Source: Ophiodon elongatus (Eukaryota; Chordata; Actinopteri; Perciformes; Hexagrammidae). From it: a stretch of DNA of 64,000 nt. Position 1 is the stretch's first letter, and every line of letters starts with the position of its first letter. The DNA is taken from assembly GCA_016806645.1 (NCBI GenBank), contig JACSYO010001717.1, forward strand, positions 58,501 to 122,500, in the 5' to 3' direction. The position numbers were made by a program, and so were the translations under genes. This document shows, one piece after another, positions 23,030 to 35,885 of this stretch. The notes beneath the pieces are model-generated. The model searched no databases, had not been told where the DNA came from, and saw nothing but the letters and a program-made list of their open reading frames with translations.

Positions 23030-24440
23030 CATGTTAGAACGCTTTTAGCAACATTTTTTTGTTCCCCCGCCTCCGTCAGCAGGCTCGGTTGAACCGGCAC
23101 TGTTAAGAAAACAAAAAGAGGCCCTCAGGTTGGATGCAAACATTTAATCCAGTGGCTCCCAAAAGACCACAAAGCAACATAGGTTGATTATTGGTTCGTG
23201 CACAATCATCTTGAGTGTGAAATGATCACACATGCCTTCCAGGAATCAGGTTGAGTGTGGTGTTGCTGCTACTGAGGCTAACCTTGTTCTGCCCACCTGG
23301 CAGCCCGCTGCAGCATGAGATGCAGGTAGAAAACAGTTCCACAACGTTGCAAGCTGTGAAGCCTACAAATTACACTCGGAGGTTATCCAGTTTATATCGG
23401 TGGTAGATTTCATACAATTATGATTTGTTATTTTCTATATATATATATATATAGCAAATAAAAAAAATAAATATGTATCTTAAGACTGTGCCAAATTGCC
23501 TCAAGTCATGCCTGAATTACTTCCCCCTATTATACCACTTTCAGACCTAAAGACTGACCCACGAGTATTCAGGCCTGGCTTCAAAAACCCCGACCTATGG
23601 GTTCAATGCTGGGAAGGGAGAATGTTAGAATTAATATAGAGTACTGGACAGTACCCCCGGTTCCTCAAATGGTGACCACCTGGACTTGCCGTGACATTCG
23701 AAAGGATGTCTTCATTTTGTGAAAGTGTTTTTTTTTTTTTTTTATTCCTAGCCTCCAGGACCAAAATATAAAGGATTTAGGATCAACAACTACGAACGTG
23801 ACCTTGTGAGTTAACACATTTATTTATTAATCTTTATTCATCCTTATTAACCACTTGTGGTGATTGTCCCTTTAATATCTGAACAAAGCGACATGCTGTG
23901 CGTTCGTCACCGATGCATCTTAGCACATAAATGACCATACACTTGTGGATATGATCACATTTGCGTGTGGAGTTTTCATACACTTTTTCTTGGTTAAATA
24001 TTGTCCACAAATGTCTGCATATGGCAAGCTGTTAAAGCTGTTAAGCGCAGGCAGAATTGATATTGTGTCAAAAGTTATTTATTTTTAATTTATTTTCTGT
24101 TCCTGGTACATGGAGTTGTCGTCATGCTGCACACGTGACACACGGGCTAAGAAATAAGGTTCCCCGACATGCTAATGTTAGCGTGGTGTCGTGTGAAATA
24201 TTCCATGCTGGCATGGGGCGTACATCCACCTCCGTGTTGGCTCATTCATCAACCAGCCCGATGAGTCTGCAGCTTGTTTCCCTACTTTTCCTCAAAGTGA
24301 ACCAGTTCCTCTAAAAGTAAGACACCAGACTCAAAGCAGGTGACGATACGGTATTTAGCGGTCTCCGACTAGACCGGTGAATACTGGTAAACCGCCAACC
24401 TCGTGGTTTAAGGCACCGGGCTCCACACAGCCGCCCCAAG
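23030..24440. other. Intergenic upstream of nucks1, no gene recognised
   Basis: RAB29 lies next to NUCKS1 in mammals. I looked for its P-loop (GDAAVGKTS), WDIAGQE and NKCD segments on both strands and saw none. Contains AT tract 23437-23452 and T-run 23729-23745. Confidence 0.5.
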
Positions 24441-24653
24441 CACTGTACTCGTACTTTAGTTGAGTATTTCCACTTTTTGCTACTTGATACTTACTTTGCT
24501 TTTTCTCTGAACTATATTTATTTCAAAGCTTTGGTCTGTAATTACTTTGCACATTTAGTTTATTCATGCAAAATATAATATATATTATAATATTATCAGC
24601 AAATATATTATTATTGATTAAGCTGTATAAATGAGTTGAAATCAACCCAACCG

Positions 24654-24709
<56 letters not shown>

Positions 24710-24860
24710 TATTTCTGAAATGGATCATGACTGCACAAGTACTTACTTTGGGCACTTTTAGTACATTTTGATGCTCACACTTCTGTACTTTCATGTAAGT
24801 AAAAGTGAATTAGTAGTACTTCTACGCTATATGGCATTTCTGATTTTACTTCCGTAAAAC
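24440..24860 (+). mobile_element. Non-autonomous repeat of the 'pentadic tactt' type, interrupted by (TA)n
   Basis: 'gtactttagttgagtatttccactttttgctacttg' followed by 'ttactttgcacatttag' and later 'tactttcatgtaagtaaaag'. This is the same family as 31.7-32.3 kb and 35.7 kb. A (TA)n tract of about 52 bp (24655-24706) has expanded inside it. Confidence 0.6.
24655..24706. repeat. (TA)n microsatellite
   Basis: About 26 uninterrupted TA units. Confidence 0.95.
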
Positions 24861-25535
24861 GTTTGAGGACTTCTTCCACTACTGGAGATGACCGAGTTAT
24901 GTACTCTAAGGGTCTGGAAAGCGAAGGAGCACGGATGCTCCACATCAGCTTAAGTCCCTCGATCAAGACCCTAATCTGGTTCTAAACTGGTAAACAGCCC
25001 TGATATGAAACCACGTAAACACGGACCAACTCGCCGTGCTATTCAGAGATCGCAGAAGTTGAGCAAACCCTCGCATAAAGATACATTATTTGTGGGGAAC
25101 TGAATTAAGGTAAGTTTGACACTAGTGAGCTGAGCCTGTCAGTCTGAGTTATTCTAAAATCATGGGCGTATTATGAGACCATGGGCCCTCTAGACATGCT
25201 AAGGGCCCCACCACCTCTCCTAGGAGCCAGACACACAGGGCCTTTCTGATTTCCCTGATAGCCCTGTGATTCGGAAATCGATCTGGTAAGGACGTCCCGA
25301 TCCCTAAAATGCATCTCGAGGAGCGACGTTCGAGGGCTGAGGAGGCTTGCCGGAGGAGCTGTAGGCGAGGAAACACACCGGTGTGTCTTTACGGCACCCG
25401 GGACAAAAAGAGCTATGACACACAGCTGGAATATTCTCAAACCACGGCAGTGTAACCTTTTCTTTTATATTCATAAGTTGTAATTTCTTAATGTCAGGCT
25501 CTGTTCCTCTTCAGTTTTGTGTTTGTGTGTAGTCA
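24861..25535. other. Intergenic, no gene recognised
   Basis: Unique-looking. Minus-strand open frames here are short and show no family similarity. Confidence 0.5.
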
Positions 25536-28500
25536 TTTTTAGTCTCTTTGTAGTTGCTTTGTGTCGCTTTGTATTGATTTTGTGTCTCTGTTGTCAATTT
25601 GTATCTCTGTGGTCCCTTTGTGGTCATTTTGTATCTCTATGGTCATTTTGTGTCTCTTTGTGGTCATTTTGTGTCTCTTTGTGGTCATTTTGTGTCTCTG
25701 TGGTCAATTTGTGTCCCTTTGTGGTCATTTTTTGTCTCTTTGTGGTCAATTTGTTTCCCTTTGTGGTCGTTTTGTGTCTCTTCGTTGTCATTTTGTGTCT
25801 CTTTCTAGTCATCTTGTATCTCTGTAGTCATTCCGTGTCTCTTTGTGGTCATTGTGTGACTCTGTGGTCATTTTGTGTCTCTTTGTGGTCAATTTGTGAC
25901 TCTTTGTGGTCATTTTGTATCTCTGTGGTCATTTTGTGTCCCTTTGTGGTCAATTTGTTTGCCTTTGTTGTCATTTTGTGTCTCTTCGTGGTCAATTTGT
26001 GTCCCTTAGTGGTCATTTTGTATCTCATTGTGGTCAATTTGTTTCCCTTTGTGGTCATTTTGTGTCTCTTTGTGGTCATGTTGTATCTCTGTGGTCATTT
26101 TGTGTCCCTTTGGGTTCATTCTGTATCTATGATCATTTTGTGTCCATTTGTGGTCATTTTGTGTCACTTTGTGGTCAATTTCTTTCCCTTTTGTGGTCAT
26201 TTTGTGTCTCTTTGTTGTCATTTTGTGTCTCTTTCTGGTCATCTTGTATCTCTGTGGTCATTTTGTGTCTCTTTGTGGTCATTTTGTGACTGTGATCATT
26301 TTGTGTTTCTTTGTGGTCAATTTGTGACTCTTTGTGGTCATTTTGTGTCTCTGTGGTCATTTTGTATCTCTGTGGTTATTTTGTGTTTCTTTGGGGTCAA
26401 TTTGTGACTCTTTCTGGTCATCTTGTATCTCTGTGGTAATTTTGTGTCTCTGTGGTCAATTTGTATCCCTTTGTGGTCATTTTGTATCTCTGTGGTCATT
26501 TCGTGTCCCTTTGGAGTCATTCTGTATCTCTATGATCATTTTGTGTCCCTTTGTGGTCATTTTGTGTCTCTTTGTGTCATTTTGTGTCTCTTTCTGGTCA
26601 TCTTGTATCTCTGTGGTCATTTTGTGTCTCTTTGTGGTCATTTTGTGTCTCTGTGGTCATTTTGTATCTCTGTGGTTATTTTGTGTTTCTTTGTGGTCAA
26701 TTTGTGACTCTTTGTGGTCAATGTTTTTCCCTTTGTGGTCATTTTGTGTCTCTTTCTCGTCATATTGTATCTCTGTGGTCAATTTGTATCCCTTTGTGGT
26801 AATTTTGTTTCACTTTGTGGTCATTTTGTGTCTCCGTGGTCATTTTGTGTCCCTTTGGGGTCATTCTGTATCTCTTTGTCATTTTGTGTCTCTTTCTGGT
26901 CATCTTGTATCTCTGTGGTCATTTTGTGTCTCTTTGTGGTCATTTTGTGTCTCTGTGGTCATTTTGTATCTCTTTGTGGTCATTTTGTGTCTCTTTGTTA
27001 TCATTTTGTGTCTCTTTCTGGTCATCTTGTGTCTCTGTGGTCATTTTGTGTCTCTGTGGTCAATTTCTTTCCCTTTGTGGTCATTTTGTGTGTCTTTCTG
27101 GTCATATTGTATCTCTGGTCATTTTGTATCTCTTTGTGGTCATTTTGTATCTCTGTGGTCATTTTGTGTCTCTTTGTGGTCATTTTGTGTCTCTTTGTTG
27201 TCATTTTGTGTCTCTTTGTGGTCATTCTGTGTCTCTGTGGTCATTTTGTATCTCTGTGGTCATTTTGTGTCCCTTTGTAGTCATTTTGTGTCTCTTTGTG
27301 GTCATTCTGTGTCTCTTTGTGGTCATGTTGTATCTCTGTGGTCATTTTGTGTCCCTTTGGGTTCATTCTGTATCTCTGTGATCATTTTGTGTGCCTTTGT
27401 GGTCATTTCGTGTCACTTTGTGGTCAATTTTCTTTCCCTTTTGTGGTCATTTTGCGTCTCTGTGGTCAATTTGTATCCCTTTGTGGTCATTTTGTATCTC
27501 TGTGGTCATTTCGTGTCCCTTTGGGGTCATTCTGTATCTCTATGATCATTTTGTGTCCCTTTGTGGTCATTTTGTGTCTCTTAGTGGTCAATTTGTTTCC
27601 CTTTGTGGTCATTTTGTGTCTCTTTGTTGTCATTTTGTGTCTCTTTCTGGTCATCTTGTATCTCTGTGGTCATTTTGTGTCTCATTGTGGTCAATTTGTG
27701 TCTCTGTGGTCATTTTGTATCTCTGTGGTCATTTTGTGTCTCTGTGGTCATTTTGTGTCTCTTTGTGGTCAATTTGTTTCCCTTTGTGGTCATTTTGTGT
27801 CTCTTTGTGGTCATTTTGTATCTCTGTGGTCATTCTGTGTCTTTGTGGTCATTTTGTGTCTCTTTGTGGTCAATTTGTTTCCCTTTGTGGTCATTTTGTG
27901 TCTCTTTCTGGTCATCTTGTATCTCTTTGTGGTCATTTTGTATCTCTGTGTTCAATTTGTATCCATTTGTGGTAATTTTGTGTCTCTTTGTGGTCATTTT
28001 GTATCTCTGTGTTCAATTTGTATCCATTTGTGGTAATTTTGTGTCTCTTTGGGTTCATTCTGTATCTCTATGATCATTTTGTGTCTCTTAGTGGTCAATT
28101 CGTTTCCCTTTGTGGTCATTTTGTGTCTCTTTCTGGTCATCTTCTATCTCTGTAGTCATTCTGTGTCTCTTTGTGGTCATTTTGTGACTCTGTGGTAATT
28201 TTGTGTCTCTTTGTGGTCATTTTGTATCTCTGTGGTCATTTTGTGTCCCTTTGGGTTCATTCTGTATCTCTATGATCATTTTGTGTCTCTTAGTGGTCAA
28301 TTTGTGACTCTTTGTGGTCATTTTATATCTCTGTGGTCATTTTGTGTCTCTTCGTTGTCAATTTGTATCCCTTTGTGGTAATTGTGTGGTCAATTTGTAT
28401 CGCTGTGGTAATTTTGTGTCCCTTTGGGGTCATTCTTTATCTCTATGATAATTTTGTGTCTCTTTCTGGTCATCTTTTATCTCTTTGGTCATTTTGTGTC

Positions 28501-28575
28501 TCTTTGCGGTCATTTTGTATCTCTGTGGTCATTTTGTGACTCTTTGTGGTCAATTTGTGTCTCTTTGTGATTGTT
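25535..28575. repeat. 3-kb minisatellite of 19/21-bp units
   Basis: About 145 imperfect copies of TTTGTGGTCATTTTGTGTCTC (21 bp) mixed with a form lacking two Ts (19 bp). Variants include CAATTTGT for CATTTTGT and TATCTC for TGTCTC. Some larger blocks recur, for example 'CTTTCTGGTCATCTTGTATC' about ten times, indicating higher-order duplication. No plus-strand frame contains stops in the consensus, so spurious frames up to 403 codons arise. None is a gene. Confidence 0.97.
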
Positions 28576-29147
28576 TGTCCCCCGTTCACAGTTTCTTTGT
28601 GATCTCTTGGTGCGTGTCCTTGCAGCTGCAGTCATTTGTGGATATCTCACATCTGTGCTACTGTGTTTGCTTTAAACCAATTTCACCTGGGCATCCTTCA
28701 CTTGCTTGGCAACATGACAAGGACATTTTGCTTCAGAGACGTTTTGTGTTTCGAGCAACTGTCGGCTGATTTGTTTGTTGGTTGTCGTTGTCGTCTTTTT
28801 TGTTAAAAACTGCAAATCGGATACATCTGATGGAGTATCAGTTTTCTCCTAAATGTCTATGGTCCAAACAAAACAGTGATTCAAAATATGTAGAAATGTG
28901 GACTAGACTACGCTACACATTTATTCCTCATACATCTGTTGCTCATTCCTTTGTAATTTATGTCTTATTTATTTAATGGGATAAGACTTGAGGCTTCGAA
29001 GGTGCAAACAAATTAAAATAATTAAAAAAAATAATTATGCTCTCAACATATCTTGAAGCAAATTTTAATCATTTATTTTTTGAATTTTCTTTTTTAAATT
29101 TCCCTCAGCTTTTAAAAGTTAAAAGTTCAGCTCTCTATCAAACCTTC

Positions 29148-29148
<1 letters not shown>
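28576..29148. other. Intergenic, no gene recognised
   Basis: AT-rich non-coding sequence, nothing seen. Confidence 0.5.

Positions 29149-29206
<58 letters not shown>
29149..29206. repeat. (CA)n microsatellite
   Basis: About 29 CA units immediately before the hAT-like element at 29217. Confidence 0.95.
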
Positions 29207-29209
<3 letters not shown>

Positions 29210-29216
29210 CAGACAG

Positions 29217-29604
29217 CAGAGGTGTAGACTCGAGTCACAGGACTTGGACTTGGGTCAGATTCGAGGCATGAATTTGGTGACTTGACTAAAAAAAAACGAC
29301 CCACCGAAGTGTGTCACAAATCAAAAAACACTATTCATTCACAGCAGGTCAACGCTTAATTCCTCAGGTCTATAAAAAAAACAACACTTTAGTTTTAACA
29401 AAACTTGTTTTCAGAGTTTTCAGTATATTATTTCTCTGTTGTTTAAATGCATTACATTTGGTAAAGAGCACATTGTGACATGATTAGGACGGGAAACTAT
29501 CACAAGTAATTAAAGTGTAGGACTTGGCACTTGACTTGGGACTGGAGTGCAAAGACTTGAGACTTAATTACGACTGCCAAAACAAAGACTTTGTCCCACC
29601 TCCG
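29217..29604. mobile_element. Non-autonomous hAT-like element with degenerate termini
   Basis: Begins CAGAGGTGTAGACTCGAG and ends GTCCCACCTCCG, imperfect inverted ends. The interior repeats 'gacttggacttggg', 'gacttggcacttgacttggg', a text common in fish repeats. Flanks GCAGACAG and ACTGACAG match at 6 of 8 positions, a plausible eroded 8-bp duplication. Confidence 0.6.
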
Positions 29605-29910
29605 ACTGACAGGCTAAGGAATGTGTCCCACAAGGGACACCGTCCGTTACAGCTCATGTAGCTCTCCAAACAAAGTTGTCAGTAATCAGTTACTCAATGG
29701 GTGTACAACGTAAATTGTTATGAAAATATGTGGTTGTGTCGCAACAATCTTTTGGGAAAAAATGATGGCGGTCTGGAGGCTCCGGGTGGAAGTAGCCTTT
29801 GTGTTTTAGGCTTATTGAGTTCCAGGTCCACCCACTCGCGTGAGGTTCTGCCGTCAAATTGTAGGCAGCATGCTGAGGGCTTGTTTGGAATGGGAGTTGT
29901 TCACATCATG

Positions 29911-29915
<5 letters not shown>

Positions 29916-29984
<69 letters not shown>
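29916..29984. repeat. (GT)n microsatellite
   Basis: About 34 GT units. Confidence 0.95.
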
Positions 29985-29985
<1 letters not shown>

Positions 29986-30086
29986 TTTATGTCAGTGCAG
30001 GCTGCTGAATCCTCATCAGAATACGAGAGCTTGCTCAATATTTTTTGGGAGTGACGTGATGAAAAACTGTTAAAAATGCCCCGCAT

Positions 30087-30110
30087 TCTCTCTCTCTCTC
30101 TCTCTCTCTC
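30087..30110. repeat. (CT)n microsatellite
   Basis: 12 CT units. Confidence 0.9.
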
Positions 30111-30950
30111 GCTTCTTCCACATCAGACGCACTTCATGTCTCCGTGTTCAGGGATGGTGGGGGAGCAGGTATGTTGCCACGGCAACCAGGGAAGGGACTC
30201 TCGCCTCTCTCTTCGTGGCTTCACAGTTGCCTCCGGATCATCCTTCAGTCCGAGTTCTTGCATACTCCAGCCTGCGAACAATGGAGATGTCCTTGGACCT
30301 CGGAGACTGGGTTGGATGACTAATTCACAGTGTGTGTCCAGTAGGTAGGGAACGGTACTGACATGTATAGGTAAAATAAAACTCAGATTCCACAGTGTCC
30401 ATGCATCGAATTCAAAGATAACAGTTTGTTTTATTCACTTAAAAAAAAAAATAACTTTAATGTCCAACTGTTGATGTGCGACAGGTGATTTATGCTTCTG
30501 ATTAAATGATGAGTTGCAGCCAAACATGATCAGTTGGAGGAGCGCCACACCATTATTCCTCACCTGTGTAGCACTGCCACCTTGTGGCTTGTATGTTGAA
30601 CTTCAAGGCAACAGGGAGAACAGCCTGCCAATACAACCTCAAAATAACCCAGATGTCAAAGTAGCCTTTCCAGTAAAGTTGGGAGTTTCAACCGTAGCGG
30701 ACCAATGAAGAGGTTCACGTTTGTTTTCCATCCAGCACAGAGCAGGTTTTAGTTTTTGAGAGGTTGTGTATAAAGACGGGTGATAAATGAAAGGGAACAC
30801 CAACCCAAAGCTCTAATGCTCCTTGTCATAGTGTTTTTAATCTCCATAAACAGATTCTGCATTCACATGGAGGCAACGGGACAAGGTTTTGACAGCGGAA
30901 GCGTTCTGGTTTTCCCGTTTGTAGTCCCAGTAGTAGTAACAAATCAGGTT
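30111..30950. other. Intergenic, no gene recognised
   Basis: Nothing beyond scattered short motifs. Confidence 0.5.
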
Positions 30951-30954
30951 GGAG

Positions 30955-31420
30955 CGGTCTCTGGCTGGACTCATGGGCTGTATGTAAGAAGTGGACGTAG
31001 TCATGGTGACGTTGGTTTGTGGACTACCGTTTTCCGAATGCAGAGAGTGCATCTTGGATTATGGCTGTTGCCATGTTGTTTTTTGCAACCAATGAACAGA
31101 AGTTACCATATTTGGAGAAAAGAAAGGGGGGAGTGATGTCAAGACAGTGACCTGTCAATCACAGTAACCCCGCCCTAAAGCATCCCCTGCTTTATGGTCT
31201 ATTTGACTCTAAATGGACCATAATTTACTAAATGAACATCATGCTCTATTGAAGAAGAGATTGAGACCATAAACTCATGTTTACAATGTTTACTGAGGGA
31301 ATAAATCAAGAGAGAAGTAGAGTAATTTTCTCATAGACATCTATGCAATCTGACTTCTTTCTGCAAACGAAGGAGTCGCCCCCTGCTGGTCTGTAGAGAG
31401 AATGTAGGTGTTAAGACACT
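30955..31420 (+). repeat. Dispersed repeat family A, copy 1
   Basis: Starts near 'gactcatgggctgtatgtaag' and ends near 'tgttaagacactta'. It holds the diagnostic phrase 'ctttatggtctatttgactc' and 'gagggaataaatcaagagag', and 'gaggagtcgccccctgctgg' appears with small changes. Four other copies in this window (49.3, 54.2, 57.3, 61.1 kb) share this layout in the same orientation. No terminal inverted repeat or coding frame is evident, so the class is unknown. Confidence 0.8.
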
Positions 31421-31699
31421 TACGCATTGTCCTGCAATCTGGGAACCCATCGGGGATCATCTGACGATGATTTAGCTTTTCATTGGTTTAACATTAGCTC
31501 AACTTGCTACGTGTGAAACATCCCGGCAGACGTCCACAGCAGAAGGAAGTCTTGGCCGTCATCAGAGCGACATCCGATGGGTTCCGAGATCGTACTGCGT
31601 TAAAGTCTGCTGGACGGGATGAACAGCATTCTTCCAAAATATATTCCCACATGTTGATGTTTCAATAATGATGGTGGACACTGGTGCATACTTGAGAAC

Positions 31700-32292
31700 A
31701 TTCGCTCAAGTAATGTACTGTACTGTGCGTACGGTACGGTACAATTCTGGAGTACTTGTCTGAGTATTTCCATTTTTTGCTACTTTATACTTCCACTAAT
31801 TACATTTCAGGGTGAATTATAGTACTTTTCACTCCAATACATTTATTTGACAGTTATAGTTACTAGCTACTATTCAGATTAATATTTTATAGAATAGATC
31901 AAATAAACTGAACTGTGGTCCCCAACCTTTTTGGCCTGGGGCTCCTTGTGTGGCTTGGGCTCCTTGTCACGTTTCAGACGTGCGATTTGAGTTGTTAGTA
32001 AGCGATGTCCTGTCTAAAGTCATGACCGTTCTTGCTGCGGCCCTTTGGAGGGGGCCTGAGCCTTAGTTTGGGAACCAGCAGACATCAACCAAATATTTAA
32101 AGCTACACCACGACTAACAGCAAAATGACACTTACACTTTGTTGCATCAGCATTTACAGTCTGATGATGTCATATATAAAAAATATTGCATTAGGTGCCA
32201 TTTTTCTGCAGTACATTTGATACTTCAAGTAAGAATTTGGAATTGAGGACTTTGAATAGTGGAGTATCTTTTTACATCTTTGTGGTGGTGGA
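31700..32292 (+). mobile_element. 'Pentadic tactt' repeat with a nested hAT-like insertion
   Basis: Left part 'gagtatttccattttttgctac' and right part 'tacttcaagtaagaatttgg...agtggagtatc' belong to the same family as 24.4 kb. Between them (about 31912-32083) lies a second element beginning 'ctgtggtccccaacctttttgg' and ending 'agtttgggaaccagcag', inverted ends typical of fish hAT miniatures. Confidence 0.6.
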
Positions 32293-32773
32293 GGGTCTAA
32301 AATACCTGGGATGACACCTGGTGATTGTGAAGGTCGTGATATGACATGTATATATATATATATTTACATACACAGACACAGAGTATATGAAAATCTGATT
32401 ATTTATACTGCAAAATCATTGCAACATAAATCACTCATTGCATCCGTGTGCTCAACATGTTCTAAATGCTCATATCGTTTCCAAAGTGTGTCTGCCTCCT
32501 ATGAAACACGACTAAAATGATAAAACACACATCACTATCCGGGACTTTGTTAACTGATGATATCAAACAGATGTATAAAAACACATCAGTGTATCTCACG
32601 GCCTCAGGGGTCATAACTTGTTCACTATGTGTGGCAATTTGATTAATTGAAATTTTGTTTGAGAATATGCACCATTATAGCACAATATCACTGAGGCAGT
32701 TAATAACTAACCAGTTATTTATATGAACTAGTTAATGAATACCTAGATAATTAACAATATCACTATTAGTTAT

Positions 32774-35362
32774 CTCCTTCTTGGAGTCGGTGGGAGGGGT
32801 CCTGGAAAGGGCGCCTCCTGCTGACTCCATAGTTCTCCTGGGAGACTTCAACGCTCATGTGGGCGATGACAGAGAAACCTGGCGGGGGGTGATTGGGAGG
32901 AACGGCTTGCCTGATCTGAACCCAAGTGGTGTCTCGCTGTTGGACTTCTGTGCTAGCCACGGTTTGTCCATAACGAACACCATGTTCGAACATAGGGTGG
33001 CTCATAAGTGTACCTGGTACCAGAACACCTTAGGCCGTAGATCAATGATCGATTTTGTAATCGTTTCATCTGATCTGCGGCCGTATGTCTTGGACACTCG
33101 GGTGAAGAGAGGAGCAGAGCTGTCAACTGATCACCACATGGTGGTGAGTTGGATCAGATGGCAGGGGAATCGGCTGGAAAGACCCGGCAAGCCCAAACGT
33201 GTAGTGAGGGTGAACTGGGAACGTCTGGCGGGGGATCCTGTCCGGGAGGTCTTCAACTCCCACCTCCGGAAGAACTTCTCACACATCCCAAGGGAGGCTG
33301 GGGACATGGAATCCGAGTGGACCATGTTCAAAGCCTCCATTGTGGACGCGGCCGCTAGGAGCTGTGGTCGGAAGGTCACCGGTGCCTGTCGTGGCGGTAA
33401 CCCGAGAACCCGGTGGTGGACACCGGGGGTGAGGGAAGCCGTCAAACAGAAGAAGGAGGCCTTTCGGGCCTGGTTGGCTCAGGGGTCTCCTGAAGCAGCA
33501 GAGAGGTACCGGCAGGCCAGAAGGGCTGCAGCTGTGGTGGTCGCGGACGCTAAAACTCAGGCATGGGAGGAGTTCGGGGAGGCCATGGAGAAGGACTTTC
33601 GGTTGGCCTCAAGGAAGTTCTGGCAAACCATCCGACGGCTCAGGAAGGGAAAGCAGGGCTTACCCCAGGCTGTGCTCAGCACGGGGGGGGGGAACTGCTG
33701 ACCCGGACGGGGGACATCGTCGGGCGGTGGAAAGAGCACTTTGAGGAACTCCTAAACCCGGCCAACACGTCCTCTAGAGAGGAGGCAGCGCCTGAAGACT
33801 CGGGGGGGGGGGGTCGCATCCATATCCTTGGCAGAGGCCACTAAGGTAGTCAAACAGCTCCTTGGTGGCAAGGCACTGGGGGTGGATGAGATCCGCCCTG
33901 AGATGCTGAAGGCACTGGACGTTGTTGGGCTGTCTTGGCTGACACTCCTTTTCAATGTCGCATGGGGGTCGGGAACAGTGCCCATGGACTGGCAGACCGG
34001 GGTGGTGGTTCCCATTTTCAAAAAGGGGGACCGGAGAGTGTGCTCGAATTATCGGGGTATCACACTACTCAGCCTCCCGGGGAAAGTGTATGCCAGGGTG
34101 CTGGAAAGGAGGCTCCGACCGATTGTCGAACCTCGGATTCAAGAGGAGCAGTGCGGATTCCGTCCCGGTCGTGGAACAGTGGACCAGCTCTTTACCCTCG
34201 CAAGACTACTGGAGGGGCTCTGGGAGTTTGCCCAAATAGTCTACATGTGTTTTGTGGACTTGGAGAAGGCCTTCAACCGGGTCCCTCGGGGGTTTTTGTG
34301 GGGGGTGCTGCAGGAGTATGGGGTACCGGACCCGTTACAACGGGCCATCCGGTCTCTGTACGACTGCAGTAGGAGCTGTGTTCGTATTCTCGGCAATAAG
34401 TCAGACCCGTTCCCGGTGGGTGTTGGCCTCCGCCAGGGCTGCCCTTTATCACCGGTCCTGTTTGTGACTTTCATGGACAGGATATCTAGGCGTAGCCGGG
34501 GGGAGAAGAACGTCGGGTTCGGGGGTCTCGGGATCGCCTCTCTGCTGTTCGCAGATGATGTGGTCCTGTAGGCCTCTTCGGACCATGACCTCCAGCATTC
34601 ACTGGGGCGATTTGCAGCCGAGTGTGACATGGCGGGGATGAGGGTAAGCACATCCAAATCCGAGGCCATGGTGCTCTGCCGGAAACCGGTGGATTGCTCC
34701 CTGCGGGTGGGGAAGCAGTACCTACCGCAAGCGAAGGAGTTCAAGTATCTCGGGGTCTTGTTCACGAGTGAGGGTAAGATGTAGCGGGAGATCGACTGAT
34801 GGATCGGTGCGGCTGCAGCAGTAAATCAGGCGCTGCACCGGACCGTCTTGGTGAAGAGGGAGCTGAGCCGGAAGGCAAAGCTCTCAATTTACTGGGCGGT
34901 CTACGTTCCGACCCTCACCTATGGTCACGAACTCTGGGTCGTGACCGAAAGAACGAGGTCTCGGATACAAGCGGCCGAAATGAGTTTTCTCCGTAGGGTG
35001 GCCGGGCTCAGCCTTAGAGATAGGGTAAGGAGCTCGAACATCAGGAGGGAACTTGGAGTTGAGGCGCTACTCCTTCGTGTCGAAAGGAGTCAGCTAAGGT
35101 GGTTCGGGCATTTAATCAGGATGCCTCCTGGACGCCTCCCGTTAGAGGTTTTCCAGGCACGGCCAACTGGTAGGAGGCCCCGGGGAAGACCCAGGACACG
35201 CTGGAGGGATTATATCTCCCAGCTTGCCTGGGAACGCCTCGGGATCCACCAGAATGAGCTGGAACGTGTTACGGGTGAGAGGGAAGCCTGGGTCGGCCTG
35301 CTAGGCCTGCTGCCACCACGACCCGACCCCGGATAAGCGGAGGAAAATGGATGGATGGATGG
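32774..35362 (+). mobile_element. 5'-truncated RTE-like LINE with perfect 12-bp target duplication
   Basis: Encodes the apurinic endonuclease end ('LLGDFNAHVG', 'STDHHMV'), then the reverse transcriptase ('GFRPGRGTVDQLF', 'LRQGCPLSPVLF', FADD box 'LLFADDVVL') and the C-terminal 'WFGHLIRMPPGRLP' and 'RPRGRPRTRWRDYISQLAWE'. The 3' end is 'gataagcggaggaaa' plus ATGG repeats, as in fish RTE/Rex3/Expander-type elements (exact clade not settled). The flanks are both ACTATTAGTTAT (32762-32773 and 35363-35374). The frame slips at two poly-G runs (about 33683 and 33803). In-frame stops occur at 34571, about 34784 and about 34799, so it is dead. Confidence 0.93.
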
Positions 35363-35374
35363 ACTATTAGTTAT

Positions 35375-35704
35375 TCGTATCTTTAATAGTTTTGGTTGTT
35401 TTTGTTGTGCAGCGTCTGTCTCTCAGGTCAACATTGAACTTTGTAGCTCAGCTGTCGACACGGACTCAAAAGAATGGCTGCTTGAACCTCTACAAGTCCC
35501 TGACTTCTCCTGCAGATGGAGTTTGTGTGCTTCGTTTAGAAGCTCCAGAACAGATAATCAACCTTGTGCTGAGATTGTTTTTTGCCAACTAGAATGAACA
35601 CCCACAATTCTGCTGACATGGCACATATTGGTGCGTATTTCCAAATAAAGTTCTGCTCATGACCCGATTCCAAACTAACTGGTGTTGTGTGCTGTCTGAG
35701 CCGC
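35375..35704. other. Intergenic, no gene recognised
   Basis: Short open frames without family similarity. Confidence 0.45.
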
Positions 35705-35885
35705 AGTGATGGAAGACGTATTCAGATCCTCTACTGAGGTACTAGTAGCAATGCAACAAAGTAAAAATACTCCATTATCAGTACATTATAAGTCCTACGA
35801 AGGAAAAGTATGCAAGCATTGAAAGCAAAATGTGCTTCAAATATCAAAGTAAAAGTACTCATTCTGCTAAAACTGTCCAATGGCC
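35705..35885 (+). mobile_element. 'CAGTGGTGGAA'-type non-autonomous repeat, left part
   Basis: 'gtgatggaagacgtattcagatcc' followed by 'caaagtaaaagtactcattctgc'. The same teleost family as in nucks1 intron 7, here the opposite (left) end. Confidence 0.6.

Noticed and set aside
25517..28073. Long open frames (up to 403 codons) of Val/Ile/Leu/Cys/Phe-rich 'membrane protein'
   Set aside because: Pure product of the 19/21-bp tandem array; the consensus unit lacks stops in all plus frames, and similar frames exist in parallel on both strands.
32766..33005. Minus-strand frames overlapping the RTE-like LINE
   Set aside because: Shadows of the LINE coding sequence; no independent similarity.
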